DNA of 61,698 bases from Lachnospiraceae bacterium (GCA_024692715.1 JAILMH010000041.1:1-61698), one strand, 5' to 3'. Shown: positions 1 to 7,830, numbered from the stretch's first letter. The notes: generated from the letters alone by a model not told the origin. Made by a program: numbers and translations.

Positions 1-1
1 G

Positions 2-391
2 ATGAGATTACAAATGTGGAAAGCCCGTTATGTTCAATCAATGGTAGCAGACAAGGCTCACAGGCTCAGTATGCGTATATCCAGGGTAAATGCATGGGGC
101 ACGTCAAGGCTTGCCTTTGATGGTTCCGGCAGAGTGCTGCGAGGAAATGAATCGGCAAAAACTAAGGGGAAATACAGTCTGTGCGAGTTCAGCACAGGAA
201 AGATATATAACTGTGATCTAAATGCTTCATACAACATAGGGGCAAGATATTTTATACGTGAGATCATAAAGTCCCTTTCGGTGACGAAAGGGCAGCAGCT
301 TTTGGCAAAAGTTCCAGAAGCTGTGTATAGGAGCACATGCACGTTGTCTACGTTAATTAGTCTGAATGCAGAGCTTTGCGTTGCGGCGTAA
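2..391 (+). CDS. tnpB: TnpB-type transposase, C-terminal part, cut by window edge
   Basis: This is the last 129 residues of an IS200/IS605-family TnpB (RNA-guided RuvC-like nuclease); the start lies left of the window. The visible part holds the end of the nuclease domain: a Cys pair (SLCEF and YNCD) and the motif CDLNASYNIGARYF, whose Asp fits the third RuvC catalytic acid. The stop at 389-391 is followed by a structured right end (hairpin at 453-484), so the element appears to end just before the SUKH gene fragment. The subgroup differs from the other two TnpB proteins in this window. Family assignment rests on the RuvC III motif and the downstream hairpin; activity cannot be judged from a partial gene. 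Confidence 0.8.
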   Translation: MRLQMWKARYVQSMVADKAHRLSMRISRVNAWGTSRLAFDGSGRVLRGNESAKTKGKYSLCEFSTGKIYNCDLNASYNIGARYFIREIIKSLSVTKGQQLLAKVPEAVYRSTCTLSTLISLNAELCVAA

Positions 392-484
392 GTGTCTCGG
401 TGTCAGACCGTATATGTAGTCAATGAGTCCGCACCTCAGAAAAACGGGTATGGAAGCACGCGACTTTAGTCGTGTGAGGCTTCA
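392..484 (+). mobile_element. Right end / presumed omega-RNA 3' part of the first TnpB element
   Basis: Between the tnpB stop and the SUKH fragment lies non-coding DNA that ends in a strong hairpin: CACGCGACT (457-465) pairs with AGTCGTGTG (468-476), extended by GAAG/CTTC outside. Subterminal hairpins of this kind mark right ends of IS200/IS605 elements, where the omega-RNA scaffold also ends. The 16 or so bases after the hairpin would be the guide. The exact element border is inferred. Confidence 0.65.
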
Positions 485-485
485 C

Positions 486-803
486 ATGATGAAAGATTTA
501 TATGATATAGAAGAGGATGAACTCGGAATAAAAGACGATATAATGAATTGGTACCCCGTTTTTGGGTTTGATAATGGTGATGCATTTTGCGTTGACTCAA
601 GAAATGGTAAGATTGTGTTTTATGAGCATGAAGTATACGATGCAGGAAAGAACTTACATGGACTGGTGTTGGCACAGTCTTTAGATGAACTGTTTTCAAA
701 GTGGTGGAGTATTAATTTTGCAAATGTATATTATTGGAATGAAATTGTAGACGCAAATGGTATTGATTTAAATTCAGAATTAGCAAAGAGATATTTGCAG
801 TGA
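486..803 (+). pseudogene. SUKH (SMI1/KNR4) immunity protein, N-terminally truncated
   Basis: About 105 residues match the C-terminal half of SMI1/KNR4 (SUKH) immunity proteins. Diagnostic stretches are NGDAFCVDSRNGKIVFYEHE, then a helix with LDELFSKWW, then GIDLNSELAKRY. SUKH proteins usually have 130-160 residues, so the N-terminal helix and first strand are missing. The IS right end abuts the gene directly. An open frame runs back through the hairpin to 423, so transposon DNA could supply a start (ATG at 423, 486 or 489). In intact toxin loci SUKH proteins neutralise the toxin encoded just upstream; here that toxin is gone. It is probably a relic, though a short protein could be made. Confidence 0.7.
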
Positions 804-807
804 TTAT

Positions 808-897
808 AATACAAAGAACTGGGAATACGGCTATGACGACAAGGAAAATACCGCTTATGAGACGGGAAATGATGTCAACAAATGGAAAACATTATGA
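808..897 (+). pseudogene. RHS repeat remnant
   Basis: A 29-codon open stretch reads NTKNWEYGYDDKENTAYETG before a stop. It closely matches the RHS/YD repeat preserved at 4010-4085 (KNWEYGYDENGNITYET), at both DNA and protein level. RHS repeats build the shell of polymorphic toxins. This scrap has no start codon and no ribosome-binding site, so it is a leftover of an RHS gene displaced by cassette turnover. Confidence 0.75.
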
Positions 898-1136
898 ATA
901 GCATTTCGTTAATGTAAGGGAAAGAAAGTGTCAGGTTAAGTGTGTAAGTATTTATTTTTATTAAAATCGGTGGTCATGATGATCACCGATTTTTTGGCAT
1001 AGTCAAACATTATAGGATTCACTAATTTTTCTTAAAGTTATTAGAATTGTAACTGATGGTGCAAATAATTTAGCTATAGAATTTTAGAGGAAATGATTTC
1101 TGTGATAATTTGCCTTTTTGTGAAGGGGATATTGTA

Positions 1137-1250
1137 ATGAAGGTTAAAAATAATGATTGTGATAAAATATTTAATCTTTGTCGAGAATGTGAAACTCTTT
1201 GGGAAGGAGAAGTTAATGATGAAGAAGGGTTTAATCTAAAAAATATTTAG
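1137..1250 (+). CDS. Small ORF of 37 residues, possible immunity-gene remnant
   Basis: An ATG at 1137 opens a 37-residue frame rich in Cys and acidic residues (NLCRECETLWEGEV). The same frame is open back to about 1095 with further Cys residues, which suggests the tail of a longer lost protein. No family is recognised. It sits between an RHS scrap and an Imm63-like gene, so a decayed immunity gene is the simplest reading. Confidence 0.3.
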   Translation: MKVKNNDCDKIFNLCRECETLWEGEVNDEEGFNLKNI

Positions 1251-1437
1251 AAAGTAAGGTCAGGAAAATCTAATACAAAAAAGAGCTGTAGCTGGCAGTA
1301 GTTCTCTCCGTGGGGCAGGATCCCGTAAGTAAGCTTGACCAGCACTAGGTGTATGATAGGTGGGACGAAGGAAGTTGGGACACGATCCCTTTAGACATGG
1401 AAGGTTTACCACATAGTTAAATAGAGGAAAAAGGGAA
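1251..1437 (+). other. Unassigned, more GC-rich segment between immunity genes
   Basis: About 130 bases (1275-1400) are clearly more GC-rich than the surrounding AT-rich genes. They hold inverted pieces such as GGGACACGATCCC at 1377-1389. No open frame of the right kind spans the segment on the plus strand; one plus frame reads AVAGSSSLRGAGSRK before a stop, which could be a scrap of a pretoxin linker. Origin undecided. Confidence 0.3.
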
Positions 1438-1857
1438 ATGATGAATATTGAAGAACTAGAACAATATATACAAAACAATTTGTTTTCGCATTATAAGAAA
1501 TTTAAGCTAACAGGAATATTTTTTGAAAATGATGAACAATATAATAAAGATGGTGTTTACATTAGTTCATGCAATGATAAGTACAATATTATTTACGTCG
1601 AGAGGGGTAAAGAGAAAAAACACATAACTACCAAAGAGGAGAACGTCGTGCTGTGGTATGTTCTGGACAGTTTAGTTTTTGATATTGCTGTAGAATTTGC
1701 AGTAAAAAACAGTGAGAAGGGTAGGGATTTCAGGAGAAAATATTTTAAAAAGGAGTTAGAAATATTTGCTGAGTTCGGGAAGGATTTTGAACAAAAAAAG
1801 AAAGAAGAAATTTGCAAAATATTAGAAAAAAATCCTTATAACGATACAATGAATTGA
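1438..1857 (+). CDS. Imm63-like immunity protein
   Basis: This 139-residue soluble, charged protein resembles the Imm63 family of polymorphic-toxin immunity proteins. Matching features, in order, are a central YNIIYVERGKE strand-turn, an aromatic helix (VLWYVLDSLVFDIAVEFAVK), the DFRRKYFKKELEIF helix and a C-terminal basic helix ending near ILEKNP. Length fits the family. The start is one of two adjacent ATGs (1438 or 1441) after a GGGAA ribosome-binding site. The gene is followed at once by an RHS-core scrap (1862), so it probably guarded a toxin whose gene has been lost. The family name is from memory of its conserved motifs. Confidence 0.65.
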   Translation: MMNIEELEQYIQNNLFSHYKKFKLTGIFFENDEQYNKDGVYISSCNDKYNIIYVERGKEKKHITTKEENVVLWYVLDSLVFDIAVEFAVKNSEKGRDFRRKYFKKELEIFAEFGKDFEQKKKEEICKILEKNPYNDTMN

Positions 1858-1861
1858 GTAA

Positions 1862-2002
1862 GACACTTATCCTCAGGGAATCCTCGAAAAGAGCCCATTC
1901 CGCTACAGAGGCTATTACTGTGATGTAGAGACAGGCTGGTACTACCTTAATAGCCGATACTATGATCCGCAGCGTGCTACGGTGATTGGAATATCTCTTT
2001 AA
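1862..2002 (+). pseudogene. End of RHS core domain, remnant
   Basis: A 46-codon open stretch without a start holds the signature that closes every RHS core: SPFRYRGYYCDVETGWYYLN followed by SRYYDPQ. In intact RHS/WapA toxins this segment precedes the variable C-terminal toxin. Here the frame runs only about ten codons past SRYYDP (RATVIGISL) and stops, so no toxin domain remains. It marks a site where a toxin tip once joined the core. Confidence 0.85.
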
Positions 2003-2124
2003 CGTAAAAAGATTAAGAACGTAATTTTTTATTGTATTAAGTGGAAAGCACTATTTTATAACATATATGTAACTGTAAACTGTTTATTAGAAAATAAGGC
2101 TTTTGTAGACATTAACAAAAAAGA

Positions 2125-2649
2125 ATGATTAATGGAATAATATTTCAAAAAAATACAAATGGAAAGTATAAAGGAGTAGAAGGTAATAATTGGTATTTAA
2201 ACTATTATAAGACTTTTGAACAATATTATGACGAAAATATTGATAAGTCATGGGAAAATGATGATTTTGTAGATGTTACTAATGATGACAAATTTATTGA
2301 AGAGTATATTAGATTATCTAAAGAAAATAAAATAAATTTTAGGATGATTTTATGTGAAACACCACAAAATTATCCTGAGTATAAGTATGCAGGAAAATAT
2401 GAAAAGAAATTTTTGGGATATGATTATGCATATGCTGGCGGTTCATATTATTCGGCTGTACTGAATGATATGTGCCTTAGAGAATTTAATGAATTTAGAA
2501 ATTTAGTACTAAATGAAAATGGTCTTTTTGAAAAATACTCGGATTTAATTCAATTTATAAATATAAGAAATAAATTATATGTAGAAAAAAATAATTTATT
2601 TGAATGTGGTGAATTTATAGTATATAGGTTGTATGAGATATTGGTCTAA
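2125..2649 (+). CDS. Hypothetical protein, probable immunity protein
   Basis: A 174-residue acidic, aromatic-rich soluble protein with no signal peptide or membrane segment. It lies directly after the RHS-core scrap, where an immunity gene is expected. Notable is the block KFLGYDYAYAGGSYYSAVLN in the middle, followed by a long helix. I do not recognise a named family. The ribosome-binding site is poor (AACAAAAAAGA), and AT content is very high, as for the neighbouring cassette genes. Role as immunity protein is inferred from position only. Confidence 0.55.
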   Translation: MINGIIFQKNTNGKYKGVEGNNWYLNYYKTFEQYYDENIDKSWENDDFVDVTNDDKFIEEYIRLSKENKINFRMILCETPQNYPEYKYAGKYEKKFLGYDYAYAGGSYYSAVLNDMCLREFNEFRNLVLNENGLFEKYSDLIQFINIRNKLYVEKNNLFECGEFIVYRLYEILV

Positions 2650-2850
2650 CTTGTGTTGGATTAGAAAACGCTTTGTTGTGTCATTTGACGTTTGTTGATG
2701 GTATTAATGAGTTTTGTATGCAGTTAAGTAAATAAGGCTTTAGCAATAATAAGTTTTTTGAAAGTATTTTAGGCTATTGAAAAGCGTACTTAAAAGGAAC
2801 TTGTTGGTGAAAAAAGAAATTTTTGTTGCAAGAGGAAGGAACTTATCATT

Positions 2851-3240
2851 ATGTCATTAATACATGTATTTAAAATTGAAGATAGCAATGAGTGTGTTCA
2901 AGTTGAAGATTTTGTTATGTTGTATATGCAGGATAGTATAGATTGGATTGAATCAGAATGGGATGGAATCAATAAAAAAAGCGGATTAGATTATTATGGG
3001 TATAGCAAAATCGATGTTGCGAATATAAAAAGATTAATTAAAATTATTGGAGCGTGGAAGAGTTTATTTGAAAACTCAGATGAAAATATACAGTTAACAG
3101 GTATGTTTATTATTGATGAAGGCAGATATGAGAAAAAAAGTGTAAAAAAAGTGAGCCTATTAAAGAAGCTTAGTGATTTAATAGTATTATTTGAAAAAGC
3201 GGTTACTTTAGGAAAGAATATTTTATATGAAGGAATATGA
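2851..3240 (+). CDS. Hypothetical protein, probable immunity protein
   Basis: This 129-residue protein follows a good ribosome-binding site (AGAGGAAGGAAC, 2830-2841). It appears all-alpha with scattered strands; LYMQDSIDWIESEW and the leucine-rich C-terminal helix (LLKKLSDLIVLFEKAV) stand out. No signal peptide or membrane segment is seen. It is one of a row of unrelated small genes in the toxin-immunity array. Family not recognised; function inferred from context. Confidence 0.5.
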   Translation: MSLIHVFKIEDSNECVQVEDFVMLYMQDSIDWIESEWDGINKKSGLDYYGYSKIDVANIKRLIKIIGAWKSLFENSDENIQLTGMFIIDEGRYEKKSVKKVSLLKKLSDLIVLFEKAVTLGKNILYEGI

Positions 3241-3284
3241 TGTTTTTGGGTAAAAACAAAGAGTTTTTATATGGAGGGTGATAA

Positions 3285-3857
3285 ATGTCATATAAAATGT
3301 TGGTACCACCATTTAAACGGGTGGAGTTTTCTAAGATGAATAAAGAGCAGGCTAAGGAATACTTTGAGTGGTATATAAGTCAAATTGATAAAAGGATTGA
3401 TTTATTATTTGATGCGGTAAAAAAAGATGGAGTGGCAGCAAAATTTGATTATTCAAAGGAGTCTTTGATAGATTTATGGTCATGGTATGAGACAAAAATT
3501 TCATATAGAAAATTAGATGAATTGGAATATGAGAAAATTGTTGCTAAGTATCCTGATTGGATGCATGAGTATATTTCTAAGACAGAATTATCATTTGAAA
3601 CGTTGATGTATGGTATGGATGTTGCGTTGTATTTTGCTAAGGTTGTTATCATAAATAATAGAGATAAAGTAAAATGGGGGTATTATACAAAGCCTAAAAA
3701 TAGGGATTCAGTTAATCAGCCTGTATTATTAGGGTTTATGAATGGCATGGATTTAAATCCGCGATTGATTGTAATTAACTGTACAAGAAGATCTGGACGA
3801 GAAAAGAAATCAACCAGATTAATCGAGATATATAATAATTGGATGGAATATCTCTGA
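3285..3857 (+). CDS. Hypothetical protein, probable immunity protein
   Basis: A 190-residue soluble protein with a clear ribosome-binding site (GGAGGGTGATAA, 3272-3283). The N-terminal half is helical (EQAKEYFEWYISQIDKRIDL). The second half carries a KWGYYTKPKNRDSVNQPVLL segment followed by a basic C-terminal stretch (NCTRRSGREKKSTR). I cannot assign a family. It lies immediately upstream of an RHS fragment and may have been the immunity gene of a previous cassette. Confidence 0.5.
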   Translation: MSYKMLVPPFKRVEFSKMNKEQAKEYFEWYISQIDKRIDLLFDAVKKDGVAAKFDYSKESLIDLWSWYETKISYRKLDELEYEKIVAKYPDWMHEYISKTELSFETLMYGMDVALYFAKVVIINNRDKVKWGYYTKPKNRDSVNQPVLLGFMNGMDLNPRLIVINCTRRSGREKKSTRLIEIYNNWMEYL

Positions 3858-3952
3858 TGAATATGTTACAAAGGGGAATTGTTCAGAAATAAGAAAATTT
3901 TGCTCTGTAAAATACGGATGATAAAGTTAATAAGATAATCCGCTGTGACAGC

Positions 3953-4477
3953 ATGGAGTATACATACGATGGGCTGAACAGACTCACAGGTGCATATGAC
4001 ACAAAGAATGGTAAGAACTGGGAATACGGCTATGACGAAAATGGAAACATCACATATGAGACAGTAAATGGCGTCAAGAATGTATATACCTACGCAAAGT
4101 TTGACGCAGCAATTTCGGCTGGAGCAGAAATAATAAGTGAGACAAGTCAGAGGAAAAATATAGATTGGAAAAGAGTAGGAATCCAGGCTGTCGGAGGAGC
4201 AGCATCAGGAGCATTAATGGGATCAGGATCAGGATTTGCGGCAGGAATTTTTGGTGGAGCTGGTGTGCGAGCGGTAGAAAAGCATACAGCAAAAGTACTT
4301 ACTAATGTATGCTTTAATGATGGATTTTTTCTTGAAGATGTGATTCATAAATTGGAAGATAAAGTAATTGTAGCTGCGATGAAAACATCAGTCCTCAAAA
4401 CGGTCTTTAGTACTGGGATAATAACTCAAACACCATTAACTGGTTGGATGTCAGAGTATTTATGTTGGAGGCGATAA
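3953..4477 (+). pseudogene. RHS repeat fused to pretoxin linker, truncated toxin
   Basis: Residues 1-45 are RHS/YD repeats (YTYDGLNRLTGAYDTKNGKN, then WEYGYDENGNITYET). From about residue 48 the protein becomes the Ala/Gly-rich helical linker that follows RHS cores (DWKRVGIQAVGGAASGALMG). A C-terminal stretch of about 75 residues has no recognisable catalytic motif. The RHS core end (SRYYDP) is missing between repeat and linker, so this is an internal deletion product or a silent donor tip, not a working toxin. The IS605 element begins about 40 bases after its stop. Confidence 0.7.
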
Positions 4478-4560
4478 TACTAGATGATAAGGTATGTTGA
4501 AAATTAATTTAAGCGAGAAAGCCCACGGTTTTAACCGTGGGATGAGAGCGTTTTTACAAA

Positions 4561-4602
4561 AGCCTATATTCTTAGAAAAGCCTAAGAATATAGGCTTTTT
4601 TG
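4561..4602 (+). terminator. Terminator-like hairpin inside the IS left end
   Basis: A 15-bp perfect stem (4561-4575 with 4582-4596, loop AAAAGC) is followed by a run of six T. It lies between the left-end hairpin and tnpA, so it would block transcription entering the element from outside. Such insulation is common at IS200 left ends. Confidence 0.7.
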
Positions 4603-4639
4603 TATTGTAAATGTGTATATTATATGTTATTATATACAC

Positions 4640-5041
4640 ATGAAAGATAAATATAAGCACACAAAAACTACAGTTTCACTAATAAACTATCATCTGGTAT
4701 TTTGCCCCAGATATCGCAGGAAAATATTTAACATTCCTGGTGTCGAGGACAGATTTAAAGAATTAACTGTATTTGAATGTCAGAAACATGATATAGATAT
4801 TCTTGCTATGGAATGCCATGTAGACCATGTTCATATGTTTGTAAGCGTTTATCCGCAGCAATCTATTCCTGATGTGGTTAAACTCATAAAAGGGGCTACT
4901 TCTCATAAGCTGCGTGAAGAATTTCCAGAGCTTGTGAATATGCCTTCATTATGGACACGTTCCTATTTCGTAAGTACGGCAGGAAGTGTCAGCTCTTCCA
5001 CTATAGAGTGGTATATTAAAACACAGAAGACGAGGGATTAA
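4640..5041 (+). CDS. tnpA: IS200/IS605 Y1 (HUH) transposase TnpA
   Basis: A 133-residue single-strand DNA transposase. The HUH metal site is seen in CHVDHVHMFV and the catalytic Tyr in the C-terminal helix (TIEWYIKTQ). Length is normal for the family (130-155). The open frame extends upstream to 4613, but the ATG at 4640 gives the usual N-terminus (MKDKYKHTKT). The stop codon at 5039-5041 directly abuts the tnpB ATG, so the two are co-transcribed. All catalytic residues look intact, so the element may be mobile. Confidence 0.9.
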   Translation: MKDKYKHTKTTVSLINYHLVFCPRYRRKIFNIPGVEDRFKELTVFECQKHDIDILAMECHVDHVHMFVSVYPQQSIPDVVKLIKGATSHKLREEFPELVNMPSLWTRSYFVSTAGSVSSSTIEWYIKTQKTRD

Positions 5042-6559
5042 ATGCATGTATTAAGGCTTCCATTAGAAACAACTGAATATGAAAAACAGATACTTACCAG
5101 ACGTTTCTATATGATAAGCCACTTGCATAACGTTATGGTTAAGCAGGCTAAAAAACGTATGGTCCAGCTCGGATATGATAAGAACTATATTTCAGCTAAA
5201 ACAGAATATACTGAGCTGCTAAAGAAGCATAAACTTAGCAAAGAGGATTCTGTTCGCAAAAAAGAGCTTTCTAAGATAATGAGCGATATCCGCAGCACTT
5301 ATGGGTTATCAAAATACTCATTTGAAGCATATCTTAAGGTTTGTGGTAAACAGTTTAAGAAGCATATATCTTCTCAGCAGGTACAGAAGGAAGCTGATCG
5401 TGTCTGGGAGGGTGTAGAAAAGATACTTTTCGGAAATGGCAAAGAGCTGCATTTTAAGAAGTATCGTGATTTTTCTACTATCTGTGGGAAAACAAACACC
5501 AATGGCATTAAGTTTGATCCGGATACTCTAAATGTAGAATATATTGGACTGCATATGAAATGTACTGTTCCTAAAAAGAATGCTTCTTATGTAGCAGAAT
5601 CCCTTAATCACAAAATCTCTTATTGTGAGATAAAAAGGTTAATGTTTCCTAATAGTTGGCACTATTATCTTAATATATACCTTGATGGTAACGCTCCACA
5701 CAAGATCAGTAATGTCGGAAGCCCTGATAATACAACAGGCATGGACATAGGAACATCCACTATTGCCACTGTATCTGAAACTAAATTAACTTTGAAAGAG
5801 TTGGCTCCAAAGTGCAAGGACTATAATAAGAAGATATGCAAGCTCCTTGAACATCTTGACAGATCAAAAAGAACTTCTAACCCGGCAAAATATAAGGCCG
5901 ATGGTACTATTGACAGAACCAATCATGATAAGTGGATATTTTCAAAAACATATCTTAAAGACAGAGATAAGCTAAAATCTCTGTATAGGCAAAAAACAGC
6001 TTACACAAAACAATCTCATGAGGAATACGCTAATGAACTTATCAGGGACTCAGTGTATTTTATAGTGGAAACCATGAATTTCAGAGGTCTTGCTAAACGC
6101 TCCCAAAAGACGGAACGGCAGGATAAAATTTCTGTTATCAAACAAAAAGACGGTACTGTAAAACAGGTTCATAAGTATAAGAAAAAGAAACGCTTTGGCA
6201 GTTCAATGAACAATCGCTCTCCAGCTCTGATGATCCAGATTCTAAAACACAAGGCTGAACAATATGGCGGAGCTCTTGTTTGTGCTAATACCAGGGAATT
6301 TAGAGCAAGTCAGTATAATCACATAGATGACATTTATGAGAAAACCACTTTAGGAGATAGAAGTAAGATTATAGGCAGCCATAAGGTACAAAGGGATTTA
6401 TATAGTGCCTTCCTTTTGAAAAATTCAGATGATACATTAAATCACACTGACAGAGAAAAGTGTATTTATAGTTTCAAGAAGTTTTTGACAATGCAGATTA
6501 AATTAATAGAGGATATGGTAAACAACAACATAAGCATGAAACAATGTTTCGGCTTCTAA
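5042..6559 (+). CDS. tnpB: TnpB-type RNA-guided nuclease lacking the zinc finger
   Basis: A 505-residue OrfB/TnpB protein. RuvC acids are visible in TTGMDIGTSTIATV (Asp), YFIVETMNFRGLAKRS (Glu) and KVQRDLYSAFLL (Asp). The CxxC...CxxC zinc ribbon that normally lies between the last two motifs is absent; in its place is EFRASQYNHIDDIYEKTTLG. The N-terminal half is long and Lys-rich. It therefore belongs to the zinc-less TnpB branch, unlike the 377-residue protein at 9795. It starts right at the tnpA stop, and the 160-base non-coding tail to the right-end hairpin is where the omega-RNA would lie. Confidence 0.85.
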   Translation: MHVLRLPLETTEYEKQILTRRFYMISHLHNVMVKQAKKRMVQLGYDKNYISAKTEYTELLKKHKLSKEDSVRKKELSKIMSDIRSTYGLSKYSFEAYLKVCGKQFKKHISSQQVQKEADRVWEGVEKILFGNGKELHFKKYRDFSTICGKTNTNGIKFDPDTLNVEYIGLHMKCTVPKKNASYVAESLNHKISYCEIKRLMFPNSWHYYLNIYLDGNAPHKISNVGSPDNTTGMDIGTSTIATVSETKLTLKELAPKCKDYNKKICKLLEHLDRSKRTSNPAKYKADGTIDRTNHDKWIFSKTYLKDRDKLKSLYRQKTAYTKQSHEEYANELIRDSVYFIVETMNFRGLAKRSQKTERQDKISVIKQKDGTVKQVHKYKKKKRFGSSMNNRSPALMIQILKHKAEQYGGALVCANTREFRASQYNHIDDIYEKTTLGDRSKIIGSHKVQRDLYSAFLLKNSDDTLNHTDREKCIYSFKKFLTMQIKLIEDMVNNNISMKQCFGF

Positions 6560-6735
6560 AAAATAAAAAACAGGTCCAGACGTAGACCTGTCTTCTGGAA
6601 AGTAAAATTCTTTGAAATTTGAAATTCTATAGAAGATAAACTCTGAAATAACAAACTATATCTTATTCTATACGGATAAGTGATGCTTGTAGAATCTAAG
6701 AGAATCCCACGGTTTTAACCGTGGGAGTATGTCAA
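6560..6735 (+). ncRNA. Presumed omega-RNA region and right end of the IS605 element
   Basis: This non-coding tail contains a stem ACAGGTC (6570-6576) with GACCTGT (6585-6591), an AT-rich middle and the right-end hairpin 6706-6725. In TnpB systems the guide RNA is transcribed from the tnpB 3' end through the right end, with the guide taken from flanking DNA. No transcript border can be seen directly. Confidence 0.5.
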
Positions 6736-6736
6736 A

Positions 6737-7078
6737 ATGACTAATGAACAGCTAAGATCTGCCGCTTTTTCAACGTGCATAATAGTTATATCAGCAGCTA
6801 TTATTCTTGGAAGTGGCGGTACGGGAACTCCGGCAGTAGCGATGGTAGCCGGAAGTTCTGGTATAAGTGCAGTTGCGGAAGTGGCAAGCTCAGTAGCAGG
6901 GGCATTAGAAGCATCGAAAATAGCATCTGTGTCAGATAGAGACACTTTACATGTGGGAGAAAGAGCGCATGTAGAAGTCTTCGATAAACTAGGCAGACAT
7001 TTGGGTGAAGCAAATCCAATAACGGGGGAAATTATAGAAGGAACAATAGATGTAGCAAAGAGGTTAAAATTGAAATGA
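6737..7078 (+). CDS. Colicin-E3-like toxin tail with Ala/Gly linker
   Basis: Residues 1-70 form a hydrophobic Ala/Gly/Ser linker (PAVAMVAGSSGISAVAEVAS) like those that join RHS cores to toxin tips. Residues 75-113 match the end of colicin E3/cloacin-type rRNA-cleaving domains: AHVEVFDKLGRHLGEANPIT, then GEIIEG and a basic tail. Colicin E3 ends with the comparable DGQHLGSFDPKTGNQLKG. Acid/base residues in HVEVF could be catalytic, but a full E3 domain has about 95 residues and only the last 40 are clear. The upstream RHS part was cut off by the IS605 right end, so the ATG at 6737 may be accidental. The stop overlaps the next gene (ATGA). Confidence 0.6.
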   Translation: MTNEQLRSAAFSTCIIVISAAIILGSGGTGTPAVAMVAGSSGISAVAEVASSVAGALEASKIASVSDRDTLHVGERAHVEVFDKLGRHLGEANPITGEIIEGTIDVAKRLKLK

Positions 7079-7743
7079 TATGTAGAAATTGTATTTTAGA
7101 GAACGACACATATTTTTTACAAACGGTAGGAAATTTCATTGTTATAAATGATGATTATAACGGAGTTATCATTATGGATAGTGATTTTGAAAGAATAGAT
7201 AATATATCTATTATGGAGGATTTATGTATATATAATTCTGTTGTTATCGATGAAAATTTATTGTTGCTTTTCTGCCCGGATAATGAAAAATTTGTGCTGG
7301 TCGATATTAAAAAATGTAATTGTAAGATTTACAGTATTCCATCAAATATGGAAGACGAGATAATAGAAAAAAAATTTTGGAATGAAAATGAAGAATTAAT
7401 TTTAGAGACATACTCAGGAAATTTTTATAAGTTGGATTTGACAAAATTTGAGTTTTCCAAAATAGAAAAAATGATACACGTTGAGGAAATTTCTCAAAAT
7501 GAAAAATATGATGATTGCATAAAGAAAACTTTTTGTGATGACATAAAAGGTTTTTTATATGAGCAATACATTATTTTACTGATTAGTGGAAATGAACGAA
7601 GAATTGATGTAAAAAAGGGATTTTATTTTTTGGAATTAAAAATCATAAAGGATAGTGACGGAAAGTATAGAGTGGTGACATTGAGCGCTAACAGAGCAGA
7701 TCAGTGTGAGACAATGATAGAAACAATACAAATACTAAAGTGA
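7075..7743 (+). CDS. Probable immunity protein for the adjacent toxin tail
   Basis: A 222-residue, beta-rich soluble protein that starts inside the toxin stop codon (ATGA, 7075-7078), the classic coupling of toxin and immunity genes. Repeated short strands with turns (FIVINDDYNGVIIMDSDF, LLLLFCPDNEKFVLVD, LILETYSGNFYKLDL) suggest a WD/PQQ-like propeller fragment. The C-terminus is a helix-strand unit. No named family is recognised. A rho-independent terminator follows 12 bases after the stop, closing the cassette. Confidence 0.6.
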   Translation: MICRNCILENDTYFLQTVGNFIVINDDYNGVIIMDSDFERIDNISIMEDLCIYNSVVIDENLLLLFCPDNEKFVLVDIKKCNCKIYSIPSNMEDEIIEKKFWNENEELILETYSGNFYKLDLTKFEFSKIEKMIHVEEISQNEKYDDCIKKTFCDDIKGFLYEQYIILLISGNERRIDVKKGFYFLELKIIKDSDGKYRVVTLSANRADQCETMIETIQILK

Positions 7744-7754
7744 AATATTAAAAA

Positions 7755-7788
7755 GGATATTAGATCTTTATGATGCTAATGTCCTTTT
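7755..7788 (+). terminator. Cassette terminator, copy 1
   Basis: GGATATTAG (7755-7763) pairs, with G-T wobbles, with CTAATGTCC (7776-7784), followed by TTTTG. The same sequence, including the preceding AGTGAAATATTAAAA, recurs at 11857-11904, so this is a duplicated cassette end. Confidence 0.75.
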
Positions 7789-7830
7789 GTTCTGGTTGTT
7801 TGTCCCGCTCTTATTTAATCTAATGCACTA

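Larger units (their letters stand above)
4522..6725 (+). mobile_element. IS200/IS605-family element with tnpA and tnpB
   Basis: Both ends carry the same 20-base hairpin (CCCACGGTT, TT loop, AACCGTGGG) at 4522-4541 and 6706-6725. These are the subterminal hairpins that the Y1 transposase recognises. Between them lie tnpA and tnpB in the same direction with abutting stop and start. The true cleavage sites lie a few bases outside the hairpins; as usual for the family there are no terminal inverted repeats or target duplication. It sits between a truncated RHS gene and a toxin tail. Confidence 0.85.

Noticed and set aside
1275-1400. Group II intron fragment
   Set aside because: No domain V-type hairpin, no GUGYG start and no reverse transcriptase remnant could be found.
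6570-6591. Rho-independent terminator after the IS605 tnpB
   Set aside because: The stem is good but no T run follows; it more likely belongs to the structured right end/omega-RNA.
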